64,000 nucleotides of DNA from Rathayibacter sp. VKM Ac-2760. GTDB taxonomy: Bacteria; Actinomycetota; Actinomycetes; Actinomycetales; Microbacteriaceae. The position numbers and the translations under genes are program-made. The stretch is from contig NZ_CP047173.1 in NCBI RefSeq assembly GCF_009834185.1, forward strand, positions 3,720,001 to 3,784,000. The letters are read 5' to 3'. Shown here piece by piece: positions 33,292-41,689 of the stretch; position 1 is the stretch's first letter, and every line of letters starts with the position of its first letter. The notes beneath the pieces are model-generated. The model worked only from the letters and a program-made list of their open reading frames with translations. It was not told where the DNA came from and searched no databases.

Positions 33292-33894
33292 GTGACCCCC
33301 CGCTCCCCCGCGCCCTCGGCGTTCGCCGTGTGCTTCGTCTGCACCGGCAACATCTGCCGGTCGCCGATGGCGGAGGTGGTGCTGCGCTCCCTCGCTGAGC
33401 GGGCCGGGCTGGGATCCGTGATCGAGATCACCTCCTCCGGCACGGGCGAGTGGCACCTCGGCGAGCACGCCGATCGCCGCGCGCTGGACGCGCTGGAGCG
33501 CCGCGGGCTCGACGGCGCACCGCACCGCGCCCGTCTGTTCGACCCCTCGCGCTTCGACGAGTTCGACCTCGTCGTCGCCCTCGATCACGGTCACGAGCGG
33601 GCGCTGCGCTCGTGGGCGCGCACCGACGTCGACCGGCAGAAGATCCGGCGCCTGCTCGCCTTCGAACCCTCCCTCTCCCCGCAGGGGGACGTCCCGGACC
33701 CCTACTATTCCGATGCGGCGGCGTTCGACTCGGTGCTCGCGCTCATCGAGCGCGCATGCCGGGCGCTCTTCGCCCAGATCGAACCGGGACTGCGCGGCAA
33801 CCGCACGGTCCGCACCGATTCCCCCGACGCGCGCTCCAGCGCCGATGCCGTCCCCGCGGGGGATCCCCGAGAACCGGAAGGCACCACCGCATGA
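33292..33894 (+). CDS. Low-molecular-weight protein-tyrosine phosphatase
   Basis: A 200-residue LMW-PTP. The P-loop FVCTGNICRSPMAEVVL has C-x5-R-S, and the general acid is in DVPDPYY. The core ends near residue 165, followed by a charged C-terminal tail unusual for the family. GTG start. The stop overlaps the purB ATG (ATGA), so the two genes are co-translated, an odd pairing for a phosphatase often found with capsule kinases. Confidence 0.88.
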   Translation: MTPRSPAPSAFAVCFVCTGNICRSPMAEVVLRSLAERAGLGSVIEITSSGTGEWHLGEHADRRALDALERRGLDGAPHRARLFDPSRFDEFDLVVALDHGHERALRSWARTDVDRQKIRRLLAFEPSLSPQGDVPDPYYSDAAAFDSVLALIERACRALFAQIEPGLRGNRTVRTDSPDARSSADAVPAGDPREPEGTTA

Positions 33895-35273
33895 CCTCGC
33901 TCCCTCCCCAGCCGCTCAGCCCGCTCGACGGCCGCTACAGCGCCGCCGTCTCCCCGCTCGGCGAGCACCTGTCGGAGGCCGGGCTGAACCGCGCCCGCGT
34001 GCACGTCGAGGTCGAGTGGCTGATCGCCCTCACCGATCGCCGCGTCTTCGGGTCCGCGCCGATCGAGCCCGCCGCCGCGGAGGAGCTGCGCCGCCGCGCC
34101 CGCGACTTCGGCCAGGCCGAGATCGACGAGCTCGCCGCCCTCGAGGCCGTCACCCGCCATGACGTGAAGGCCGTCGAGTACCTCGTCCGCCGCTGGGTCG
34201 CCGACCTCGGTCTCGACCGCGTCGCCGAACTCACCCACTTCGCCGCTACCAGCGAGGACATCAACAACCTCTCCTACGCCCTCGTGGTCCGCGAGGCCGT
34301 CGGCGAGATCTGGCTGCCCAAGCTGCGCTCGGTCGTCGCCTCCCTCCGCGAGCTCGCCGTCCGCTACCGCGGCGAGTCGATGCTCAGCCGCACCCACGGC
34401 CAGCCCGCGACGCCCACCACCATGGGCAAGGAGTTCGCCGTCTACGCCTTCCGCCTCGAGCGGGTCGTCGCGCAGATCGAGGCGACCGAGTACCTCGGCA
34501 AGTTCAGCGGCGCGACCGGCACCTTCGCCGCGCACCTCGCCGCCGATCCGGACGTCGACTGGGCAGGCCTCGCGGCGGAGTTCGTCGACTCCCTCGGCCT
34601 CGTCTTCAACCCGCTGACCACCCAGATCGAGTCGCACGACTGGCAGGCGGAGCTCTACGGCAGGGCCGCGCACGCGAACCGCATCCTGCACAACATCTGC
34701 ACCGACGTCTGGACCTACATCTCGCTCGGCTACTTCCGGCAGATCCCGCAGGCCGGAGCCACGGGATCGTCGACCATGCCGCACAAGATCAACCCGATCC
34801 GGTTCGAGAACGCCGAGGCGAACCTCGAGCTCTCCAGCGCCCTGCTCGACTCGCTCGGGCAGACCCTGGTGACCTCGCGGCTGCAGCGCGACCTCACCGA
34901 CTCGACGACCCAGCGCAACATCGGCGTCGCCTTCGGCCACTCCCTGCTCGCGCTCGACAACATCGCGCGCGGTCTGCTCGAGATCGACCTCGACCCGCGC
35001 GCCCTCGCAGCCGACCTCGACAGCAACTGGGAGGTGCTCGCCGAGGCGATCCAAACCGTCATCCGCGCCGAGGTGGTCGCCGGCCGCTCCTCCATCACCG
35101 ACCCGTACGCGCTGCTCAAGGACCTCACCCGCGGCAAGCGCCTCGGCGCCGAGGACCTCGCCGTCTTCGTCGACGGCCTCGACATCGGCGACGCGGCGAA
35201 GGCGCGCCTGCTCGCGCTGACGCCCGCCGGCTACACGGGGCTCGCCTCGGAGCTGGTCGACCGCCTGCCCTGA
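33891..35273 (+). CDS. purB: Adenylosuccinate lyase
   Basis: A 460-residue member of the fumarase/aspartase superfamily catalysing two steps of purine synthesis (SAICAR to AICAR plus fumarate, and adenylosuccinate to AMP). The superfamily signature is GSSTMPHKINPIRFENAEAN. The SRTHGQPATPTTMGKEF region holds the catalytic His, and TSEDINNLSYAL contributes to substrate binding. Length and spacing match the bacterial type II PurB. Translationally coupled to the phosphatase. Confidence 0.95.
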   Translation: MTSLPPQPLSPLDGRYSAAVSPLGEHLSEAGLNRARVHVEVEWLIALTDRRVFGSAPIEPAAAEELRRRARDFGQAEIDELAALEAVTRHDVKAVEYLVRRWVADLGLDRVAELTHFAATSEDINNLSYALVVREAVGEIWLPKLRSVVASLRELAVRYRGESMLSRTHGQPATPTTMGKEFAVYAFRLERVVAQIEATEYLGKFSGATGTFAAHLAADPDVDWAGLAAEFVDSLGLVFNPLTTQIESHDWQAELYGRAAHANRILHNICTDVWTYISLGYFRQIPQAGATGSSTMPHKINPIRFENAEANLELSSALLDSLGQTLVTSRLQRDLTDSTTQRNIGVAFGHSLLALDNIARGLLEIDLDPRALAADLDSNWEVLAEAIQTVIRAEVVAGRSSITDPYALLKDLTRGKRLGAEDLAVFVDGLDIGDAAKARLLALTPAGYTGLASELVDRLP

Positions 35274-35302
35274 GCCGCGCGCCGGATGTCGGAGGTCGTG
35301 CC

Positions 35303-35314
35303 TACGGTCGGCAG
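35303..35314 (+). promoter_or_regulatory. Leaderless promoter -10
   Basis: TACGGT at 35303-35308 is six bases before the ATG at 35315. Confidence 0.5.
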
Positions 35315-35860
35315 ATGACCTCCTGCGCACTCGACGGCTGCGCGTCGGCTGCCGAGCCGGGCGCACCGCTCGCGCTCTGCGCGGCGCACCTCGGGCTCGC
35401 GCACGACTGGGTCGCCCGGGAGGACGGGGTCGTCGACGCCCTGCCGACTCCGTGCCTCGTCTGCGGCTCGCGGCTGGGCGTCCGGCTGCCGTCCGGCTGG
35501 CTCTGCGCCGCCTGCGAGTGGCGGCTCGGCGACGCGCCCGACGGCGAGCTGCCGCCCCCGCGGGTCGACGTCGTCTACTACATCCGCTTCGGCGAGCGGA
35601 TCAAGATCGGCACGAGCAGCAACCCCCGCCAGCGGCTGCACCGGCTGCGGCACGAGGAGCTGCTCGCCTTCGAGCGGGGCGGCCGGCCGCTCGAGCAGCA
35701 CCGGCACGCCCAGTTCGCCGCCGAGCGCCTGGAGCGGACGGAGTGGTTCGCCCGCAGCGCCGCGCTCGACCGCCACATCGAGATCCTGCGCGCCGGCGAG
35801 CCGGACCCGTGGGCACTGCTCCGCCGCTGGCAGAGCGAGGCCCTGGCCCTGCGCGGCTGA
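35315..35860 (+). CDS. GIY-YIG/T5orf172-type nuclease domain protein
   Basis: A 181-residue protein. The N-terminal half holds two zinc-finger-like clusters (CALDGCA...CAAH; CLVCGSRLG...CAAC). The C-terminal half matches the T5orf172/MUG113 branch of GIY-YIG nucleases: VVYYIRFGERIKIGTSSNPR (the YY and I-G-x-S/T elements), followed by the Arg, then a Glu/His-rich helix (HAQFAAERLERTEWF). Such proteins occur in phages and defence-related loci. Leaderless start. Convergent with another nuclease-like gene. Confidence 0.75.
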   Translation: MTSCALDGCASAAEPGAPLALCAAHLGLAHDWVAREDGVVDALPTPCLVCGSRLGVRLPSGWLCAACEWRLGDAPDGELPPPRVDVVYYIRFGERIKIGTSSNPRQRLHRLRHEELLAFERGGRPLEQHRHAQFAAERLERTEWFARSAALDRHIEILRAGEPDPWALLRRWQSEALALRG

Positions 35861-35886
35861 CCCCGGGCCTGGGAGCCGCCGCGCGA

Positions 35887-36825
35887 TCAGCGCAGCCAGG
35901 CGTCGACGAGCAGCGGCCCGCGGATCTCGCGCAGCTGATCGAGCAGCCGATCGACGAGCCCCGACGACACCCCCGACGCCGTGAGGTCGTGCGGACCGAG
36001 CGGCGCGAGCCGCCCCGTGCGCACCCGCACCACCTCCCAGCCGACCGACCGCAGTGCACGGTCCTTCCGCCGGTCCGCCTCCTCCCGTCGGCCGACGTGC
36101 TCGAGCCCGTGGCGCCCGGTCGAGTCGTACTCGATCGCCACCCGCAGATCGCCCAGCACGATGTCCGGCCAGGCCTCCACGTGCTCGAAGAACGGCCGGC
36201 TCAGCCGCACCGCCGTCAGTCCCGACTCGAACTCCAGCCGCTCCGCCAGCAGCGCCCGCAGCCGCGCCTCGACGGCCGACGCCGGCGGAGGCGCGCACAC
36301 GCTCGCGAACGCCTCCCCCGGCCGCAGCGCGGGCGTCTTCGTGCAGATCCGCGGGGGCCGCGCCCGCGGCCGGCCCGCCGCCCGAGTCGCCGGAGCGGAC
36401 CTGGCCGAAGCCGACACGGGCGGAGCGGACACGGGCGGCGCCGGCTCCACTGGGGCGAGCTCGGGCGGGCCCTCGGCAGCCCGATCGATCGCGGGGATCG
36501 TCGCGGGCCGGGGCGTCCGCGGCTTCGCGAGTGCCGCGCAGTCCGGGCACCAGGAGGAGCGCCGCCGCTCGCGGCCGGGCCGGTGCCGCTGCTCCTCCGG
36601 CGTGGCGACGAAGACGTGCCCCGCGTCGCACAGCCAGCAGAGGAACACGTCGGCCGCCGGCGGGATCTGGCTGAGCACGATGCCGCCGTTGTACTCGGGC
36701 CGGTACTGCCGCACGAGCACCGGGTAGGACGTCCACGCCTCGCGGTAGGTCCCCACCGGGTACGGCACCTCGACCCCGCGCGAGAACCGCCGCCTGTCCC
36801 ACCACCGCCCGATCGCCTCCGCCAC
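35887..36825 (-). CDS. Zinc-ribbon protein with Vsr/DUF559-like endonuclease fold
   Basis: A 312-residue protein. Residues 1-100 carry a split zinc ribbon (CWLCDAGHVF and CPDCAAL) with WDRRRF near the start. About residues 105-165 form a Pro/Ala-rich linker. The C-terminal domain matches the PD-(D/E)xK-type layout: SGLTAVRLSRPFFEHVEAWP, then PDIVLGDLRVAIEYDSTGRH (D...E-Y-D), then RRKDRALRSVGWEVVRVRTG. Several Microbacteriaceae carry similar zinc-ribbon nucleases of unknown role. It ends 27 bases from the convergent T5orf172 gene. Confidence 0.7.
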   Translation of the reverse strand: MAEAIGRWWDRRRFSRGVEVPYPVGTYREAWTSYPVLVRQYRPEYNGGIVLSQIPPAADVFLCWLCDAGHVFVATPEEQRHRPGRERRRSSWCPDCAALAKPRTPRPATIPAIDRAAEGPPELAPVEPAPPVSAPPVSASARSAPATRAAGRPRARPPRICTKTPALRPGEAFASVCAPPPASAVEARLRALLAERLEFESGLTAVRLSRPFFEHVEAWPDIVLGDLRVAIEYDSTGRHGLEHVGRREEADRRKDRALRSVGWEVVRVRTGRLAPLGPHDLTASGVSSGLVDRLLDQLREIRGPLLVDAWLR

Positions 36826-36834
36826 CCCGGCACG

Positions 36835-39800
36835 CTAACCCCGACCACCGACGCCCCGGACTCGCCCACCGCGGACTCGGCCGCCACGGCCGTTCTCGGT
36901 CCCGACGGCGGCGGCGTTCGCGCGGCTCCGACGCGTGAGCAGGGCGGCACCGAGACCGAGGACGAGGGCCGCCAGGCCGCCTCCGATCCACGGGACGGTG
37001 TCGCTGCCGGTGTCCGCCAGGAACGGGCTCGCCGCGGGGACGGGACCGGGTGCGACGACGGTCGTCTCGCCCGGCGCGCCGCACTCCCCGCGGTGGAGGA
37101 CCTTCCCGTCCTTCGTGGCGAGCGTCTCGACCCAGGAGTAGGTGCCGGGCTGGGTGAAGCGGGTCTCGCCGGACCAGGAGGAGGCGTTCTCGTTCCGACC
37201 GGGCGTCGTGGCGACGGGACTGCCCGAGCCGTCGTAGACGCGGTTGGAGGCCGTGCACGCGGCCGGGTCGCCGCTCGTCCTGAACGCCTCGAAGGTGAGG
37301 ACGGCGCCGACCGGGACGTAGCCGTCGACGATCGCCTCGTCCTTCGCCGCGTCACCCAGCCGCACCGCCGGGACGGCCCTCGTGTGCACGTCGGGCGTGT
37401 GCACCGTCGTCGTCTCGCCGGCCGCCCCGCACTCGCCCCGGACGAGGATCTTCCCGTCGTAGGAGTGCAGCTCCTCCACCCAGTTCACGGGACCCGCCGC
37501 GGTGAGGACGATCGCGGGCGAGGTGTAGGTGCCGGCCTTCTCGACGACGACCGGTCGGTCGGTCGTGTCTCCGGCGAGCGTCGACGCGTCGCAGAGAGGG
37601 TGCCCGCGCTCCGCCGAGGGGCCGGTGCTGGGCGCGGCCCGGTAGGCCCGCCAGACGAGGTACGCGCCCTTCGGGGTGCTCCCGGTGACGATCGCGTCGT
37701 CCGTCGCGCTGTCCGAGAGCGCGATGTCCGCCTGCGCCTTCGACGTCACACCGGGCACGGTCACCGTCGTCGTCTCCCCCGGGGCTCCGCACTCTCCGCG
37801 GTGGACGACCCTCCCGTCCTTCGTCGAGAGGGTCTCGACCCAGTAGTAGCTGCCCGGCTCGGTGAAGCGGATCTCGCTGGACCAGTACGACGTCTTCTCG
37901 TTCCGCCCGGCAGCGACCGCGACCGGGGACGAGGAGCCGTCGTAGACACGCGCGTCGGCGGTGCAGGCGGCCCTGTCGCCGGTCTGCCGGTACGCCTCGA
38001 AGGTGATCACCGCGCCCTCCGGAACCTCGCCGTCGACGATCGCCTCGTCCTTCGCGGTGTCCGAGAGCGGTGCGTCGGGGGTCGCGGCGGTGTGCACCTC
38101 GGGAGTCGTGACCGTCACGACCTCGCCCTTCGTGTTCCACGTGTCCGCCCAGCCCGTGTTGAACAGCGTCTCCGCCGTCGACCACACCCAGACGATGTGA
38201 CCGGCGCTGCCCACCGGCGCCGTCGCGGCCTCCGAGGAGTAGGTGCCGGGCCCGGTGACGACGATGCTCGACGTCGTCAGGACCGTGGCGCTCTCGGGCC
38301 TGGTCGCGGGGACCTCGCCCGTGCCGGCCAGCCAGTACGCCGTCCCGGTGAAGGTGACGGGAACGCTCCGGCCGTCCTTCTTCAGCCACGACCCGGTGTC
38401 CTTCACGACGAGGGTGTCGGTGGACGTGCCGGCGACGGGGATCTCCGCGTCCTCCACCAGGGTCGCCGCGGCGACGGTCGACGGTGACACGTGGGTCTCG
38501 GGGACGAGACCGAACCGGTCCGACCATGCGTAGCCGTCGGGGAGGAAGGGCTTCACGCGCTCGGGCTGCGACGCCTCATCGACTCGCCAGACCCACGTGT
38601 AGAACCCGGCCGAGGGGACGGTGACCCCCGGCGACGTCGTCGTCCCCGGTCCGGCCGCGGTCAGCTCGACGCTCCCGACGGCGGGTGCCCCTGCCGGGAC
38701 CGCCTCGGACGGCGCCGGCTGCTGCTCGAACGGACCGTAGAGCGTGCCCCGGTAGACCACCGGCACCGGGGAGCCGTCGCCGAGCTCGCGCCACTCCCCC
38801 GACCCGGCCGCGACACCTGCGGTCACCGTGTCGGTCGCCTGCGACCCGGCCGCCACGCGCTGCGTGGAGACCTGCGTCGACCCGATCGGGCTGAACAGAT
38901 TCGGGATCGGGCTCGACACCGCCGTGGCCGCGGCGATCGTGAAGGAGTCGTCGATCTTCTGACCCTTCGACGCCGTCCACTGCTCGGAGGTGACACCCGG
39001 CGCCCAGGTGGTGATGTTCCCCACGTAGCCGGATGCGCCCTGCACCCGGATCTCGTCGGAGCGCGCCTCGACGGCGAACGTCGCGTCGGTGTTCGGGACG
39101 ACGCGGATCCTCCGCGACTCCCCGCCCTTCATCGTCGACTCCCCGGACCCGGTGTCGTCGAACACCGCATGGGTCAGATGCACCGTCCCCGGCTGGTCGG
39201 CGGGGTCGGTCCGGAAGGTGACCTTCCCGCTGCCGCTGCCCGCGTCGACGTCCAGCTGCAGCGACGCCGACCCGGACGTCCGCCCCGGTCGCACCGCCGT
39301 CACTCCCGCCGCCTCCGCCCGGTACTGCTTCAGCAGCCCGATCACGGCGTCGTGGTTCCCTCCCGCGCGAGCACCGTAGTAGGCGTCGCCCGACATGCCG
39401 TGGCTGTTGTAGAACGCGTTGTCGGCGACGTCCCAGACGTAGAGGGCGACAGCGGCCGCGGTGTTCGCGTCCTCCGTGTTCCCGTGCACGTCCATGACGT
39501 AGCTCAGCCTCGCGAGCTGATCCGGCGAGAGGGAGTTCCAGTCGCTGTTGAGTGAGGAGCCGGTCGTCGCGCTGTACGGGATCGATCGCTCGATCTGCAC
39601 GCAGTACGCCAGCGTGCCGTCCGGATGGCGGAAGGCGCCCAGGAACCCGTCGCCCAGGTCGAAGCCCGCGCCGTGCGTGGCCGCGGAGGCGGAGAGCGGC
39701 GCGAGGAACGACGACGTCACCCCCAGCGACGTGCCCGCGCCTCCGACCAGTCCCACCGCCAGCAGGCCGGCCGCCAGCCGTCGCCCCACCGGCGCCCTGC

Positions 39801-39900
39801 CCCGGTGGGCCGTGGTCCGCGACAGCGCGGGCCACCTCCGGGTACGGGGCGCAGGCGCGCCGCTCCGGGAGGGCTTCTCGGCCCGTCGCACTCGATTCAT
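36835..39900 (-). CDS. Large cell-wall-anchored surface protein with thioester-like domain
   Basis: A 1021-residue secreted protein. A long basic N-terminus precedes a signal segment (RLAAGLLAVGLVGGAG), about residues 41-75. A thioester-domain-like module follows with the Cys in LAYCVQIERS (C100) and a VALYVWDVADN helix where related domains usually have a Gln. Several Ig-like modules come next, the last three homologous and about 115 residues each (KDEAIVDG...GRNE...HRGECGAPGETT). The end is a sorting signal: FLADTGSDTVPWIGGG, hydrophobic helix, RRSR. LAXTG fits class E sortases; none is in the window. Likely a host or surface adhesin. Confidence 0.8.
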   Translation of the reverse strand: MNRVRRAEKPSRSGAPAPRTRRWPALSRTTAHRGRAPVGRRLAAGLLAVGLVGGAGTSLGVTSSFLAPLSASAATHGAGFDLGDGFLGAFRHPDGTLAYCVQIERSIPYSATTGSSLNSDWNSLSPDQLARLSYVMDVHGNTEDANTAAAVALYVWDVADNAFYNSHGMSGDAYYGARAGGNHDAVIGLLKQYRAEAAGVTAVRPGRTSGSASLQLDVDAGSGSGKVTFRTDPADQPGTVHLTHAVFDDTGSGESTMKGGESRRIRVVPNTDATFAVEARSDEIRVQGASGYVGNITTWAPGVTSEQWTASKGQKIDDSFTIAAATAVSSPIPNLFSPIGSTQVSTQRVAAGSQATDTVTAGVAAGSGEWRELGDGSPVPVVYRGTLYGPFEQQPAPSEAVPAGAPAVGSVELTAAGPGTTTSPGVTVPSAGFYTWVWRVDEASQPERVKPFLPDGYAWSDRFGLVPETHVSPSTVAAATLVEDAEIPVAGTSTDTLVVKDTGSWLKKDGRSVPVTFTGTAYWLAGTGEVPATRPESATVLTTSSIVVTGPGTYSSEAATAPVGSAGHIVWVWSTAETLFNTGWADTWNTKGEVVTVTTPEVHTAATPDAPLSDTAKDEAIVDGEVPEGAVITFEAYRQTGDRAACTADARVYDGSSSPVAVAAGRNEKTSYWSSEIRFTEPGSYYWVETLSTKDGRVVHRGECGAPGETTTVTVPGVTSKAQADIALSDSATDDAIVTGSTPKGAYLVWRAYRAAPSTGPSAERGHPLCDASTLAGDTTDRPVVVEKAGTYTSPAIVLTAAGPVNWVEELHSYDGKILVRGECGAAGETTTVHTPDVHTRAVPAVRLGDAAKDEAIVDGYVPVGAVLTFEAFRTSGDPAACTASNRVYDGSGSPVATTPGRNENASSWSGETRFTQPGTYSWVETLATKDGKVLHRGECGAPGETTVVAPGPVPAASPFLADTGSDTVPWIGGGLAALVLGLGAALLTRRSRANAAAVGTENGRGGRVRGGRVRGVGGRG

Positions 39901-40025
39901 GCCGTTCTCTCCTCTGCGTCAGTCGAGGCGCGCGCCTGTCGACGCGCCTGCCTCGCGCGACCGCCGGATGCGTCGCGCACCGACACGCGCAAGGCCTGCC
40001 GGCGATCACGAGGGTAACCACGAAT

Positions 40026-40056
40026 CGGAATGATGATTCCGCTGGCGCGAATCATC
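40026..40056. promoter_or_regulatory. Nested operator palindromes
   Basis: CGGAAT/ATTCCG (40026-40031 and 40036-40041) overlaps a second inverted repeat GATGATTC/GAATCATC (40032-40039 and 40049-40056). They lie between the divergent surface-protein gene and a winged-helix regulator, so they are good candidates for its binding sites. Confidence 0.6.
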
Positions 40057-40126
40057 GCACGCTCGGGCGGTGTGGCAATACGCGCCTGTGCGACCGCGCC
40101 ACCGTGCCGTGCGGAAGGATGAGGCC

Positions 40127-40510
40127 ATGCCGCCGTCCCTGTCGTCTCCGAGCAGCCCAGCGACCCCGGAGGAGGCCGACCTGGCCGTCCGGGTGATCGG
40201 CAGCGAGATCAACAGGGGGATCCTGCGCTCGCTCTCCCGGGCGGCGCGTCCCGAGCTGGGGCTCCTCTTCGGCGAGCTGGTGGAGGCGATCGGTCCGGAG
40301 CTGTCCACGGGACGCGCCACGACGACGAGCCTCTACCGGCACCTCATCGAGCTGGAGGACGCCGGAGTGGTCCTGGGCAACCTCCCGCGCGAGCAGCGCC
40401 GCGGTCGCTCGGTCCAGTACCGCATCGTCGCGTCGCGCCTCGAGGAGATCTACGCGCGCAGCCTGGCCTACGCGCTCGGAGAGCCCGCCCGCGACGACGT
40501 CTCCGCCTAG
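40127..40510 (+). CDS. Small winged helix-turn-helix regulator
   Basis: A 127-residue protein. The core DLAVRVIGSEINRGILRSLS, LSTGRATTTSLYRHLIELED and AGVVLGNLPREQRRGRSVQY reads as an ArsR/MarR-like winged helix with recognition helix around SLYRHLIELEDAG. No metal-binding Cys motif is present. AAGGA upstream of the ATG at 40127 supports this start over an earlier one at 40070. Divergent from the surface-protein gene with two palindromes between them; likely its regulator, by context. Confidence 0.7.
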   Translation: MPPSLSSPSSPATPEEADLAVRVIGSEINRGILRSLSRAARPELGLLFGELVEAIGPELSTGRATTTSLYRHLIELEDAGVVLGNLPREQRRGRSVQYRIVASRLEEIYARSLAYALGEPARDDVSA

Positions 40511-40530
40511 ACGCCCCTTTCACGGCCGCG

Positions 40531-40569
40531 GGTCTCGATACGCCCCTGCGGGGCTACTCGACCAGCAAG
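40531..40569. repeat. Dispersed palindromic repeat
   Basis: TCTCGATACGCC followed by GGGGCTACTCGACCAGCAAG; the same family as the units near 21.7, 25.9, 58.9 and 61.6 kb. Confidence 0.8.
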
Positions 40570-40684
40570 ACAGGTCGCCACTCGACCAGCGGAAGAGGCC
40601 GCCATCCGTCCAGCAGGGGAAAGCGCCACCTCGCGAAGGCGTAAAGAAGCGAGCACGCGACAGTAGGGCTCGACCGCAGGTGCG

Positions 40685-40799
40685 AGCGCACCGCGGAATC
40701 GCGTGCCAAGCGATTCCGCGCAGCGAACGCAGGACGCTCTGCGATACCCGGCCCCCTCAGAGAGCCGACCGCGGGGAGGAGCGACGCAGTCGCACCGAC
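40685..40799. repeat. Diverged third copy of the 117-bp element
   Basis: Shares GAATCGCGTGCCA, GCGATTC, GACGCTCTGCG and AGCCGACCGCGG blocks with the tandem pair at 26092-26333, in the same orientation. An 8-base inverted repeat GGAATCGC/GCGATTCC is present. Ends at the stop codon of the leftward gene at 40800. Confidence 0.65.
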
Positions 40800-41105
40800 C
40801 TAGTGAGCACCGTCCTGCTCGTCGAGGTCGGCGATCTCGGCCTCGTCGGGCTTGAAGGTGAGCGAGAACATCGCGATGGCGACGAGGACGACGATGAAGG
40901 CGACGCCGAAGCCGATCAGGGCGACGACGACCTCGCGGGTCGAGAGCAGGACGACGAGGCCGACGAACGCGGCCATCACGGCGGAGAGGCCGATCAGCTC
41001 GAGCGGGCGGAGGCGGTCCTTGCGGGTGGGGCGGAAGGTGCGGGGGGCGAAGTCGTCGTCGGACGGCGAGGGCTCGGGGTGCGCGGCGGGGTCGGGGGCG
41101 GTCAT
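40800..41105 (-). CDS. Small two-helix membrane protein
   Basis: A 101-residue protein. An acidic, Pro-rich N-terminus (SPSDDDFAPRTFRPTRKDRL) is followed by two hydrophobic helices (LELIGLSAVMAAFVGLVVLL and VVVALIGFGVAFIVVLVAIA) and an acidic tail (DEAEIADLDEQDGAH). No known catalytic motif. ATGA overlap with the upstream DUF308 gene indicates a two-gene unit. Confidence 0.7.
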   Translation of the reverse strand: MTAPDPAAHPEPSPSDDDFAPRTFRPTRKDRLRPLELIGLSAVMAAFVGLVVLLSTREVVVALIGFGVAFIVVLVAIAMFSLTFKPDEAEIADLDEQDGAH

Positions 41106-41689
41106 CGGTCTCCTCCGGTGGCAGGGGTGGAGGGTGCGGCGGCATCGGCACCGGCGGACCACTTGAGCGAGAACGCGGCGATCGCGAGGAAGACGGCGAG
41201 CATCACGGCGTAGGCGCCGAGGAGTCCGACCGAGACGACGGGGTGCGGCGGGAGGAGGGCGAAGACGGCGCCGAGCAGCGCGGTGCCGATGCCGACGATC
41301 ACCGCGTCGCGGGCGGCGAGCCCGGTGCCGCGGCGGCCGCTGGAGAACTCGAGCGATCCGGAGACGAGCGCCCAGCCGGCGATCAGCGCGATGAAGGGCA
41401 GCAGCGCCACGACCGGCAGGGCGACGAGGGCGAGGACGCCGGCGGCGAGGGTGACCCCCGCGGAGGCGAGGGCGAGGGTGCGGCCGCGTCCCTCGAGGGC
41501 GCGCAGGCCGATGACGAGGGCGACCGCCCCGCTGAGGATCGCGAAGCCCGCGAAGACGGCGAAGCCGAACGCGGGCCCGTGGTCGGGCGAGAAGGTGATG
41601 ACGATCCCCGCGACGGCCGCGACGGCGGCGCGCGCGAGGTGCAGGGTCCACAGGCCACTGGCCCTGTCGGCGGTGTCGGCTTCGGCCAC
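41102..41689 (-). CDS. DUF308/HdeD-like membrane protein
   Basis: A 195-residue protein with about six hydrophobic helices in three similar pairs (AAVAAVAGIVITF, GFAVFAGFAILSGAVALVIG, LAAGVLALVALPVVALLPFI). This is the internal-repeat pattern of the DUF308/HdeD family, linked in enterics to acid resistance but otherwise uncharacterised. GAGG upstream of the GTG at 41689. Coupled to the small downstream membrane protein. Confidence 0.7.
   Translation of the reverse strand: MAEADTADRASGLWTLHLARAAVAAVAGIVITFSPDHGPAFGFAVFAGFAILSGAVALVIGLRALEGRGRTLALASAGVTLAAGVLALVALPVVALLPFIALIAGWALVSGSLEFSSGRRGTGLAARDAVIVGIGTALLGAVFALLPPHPVVSVGLLGAYAVMLAVFLAIAAFSLKWSAGADAAAPSTPATGGDR

Noticed and set aside
35887..36825. 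Zinc-ribbon nuclease as part of a restriction-modification system
   Set aside because: No methyltransferase or specificity subunit is present in the window.
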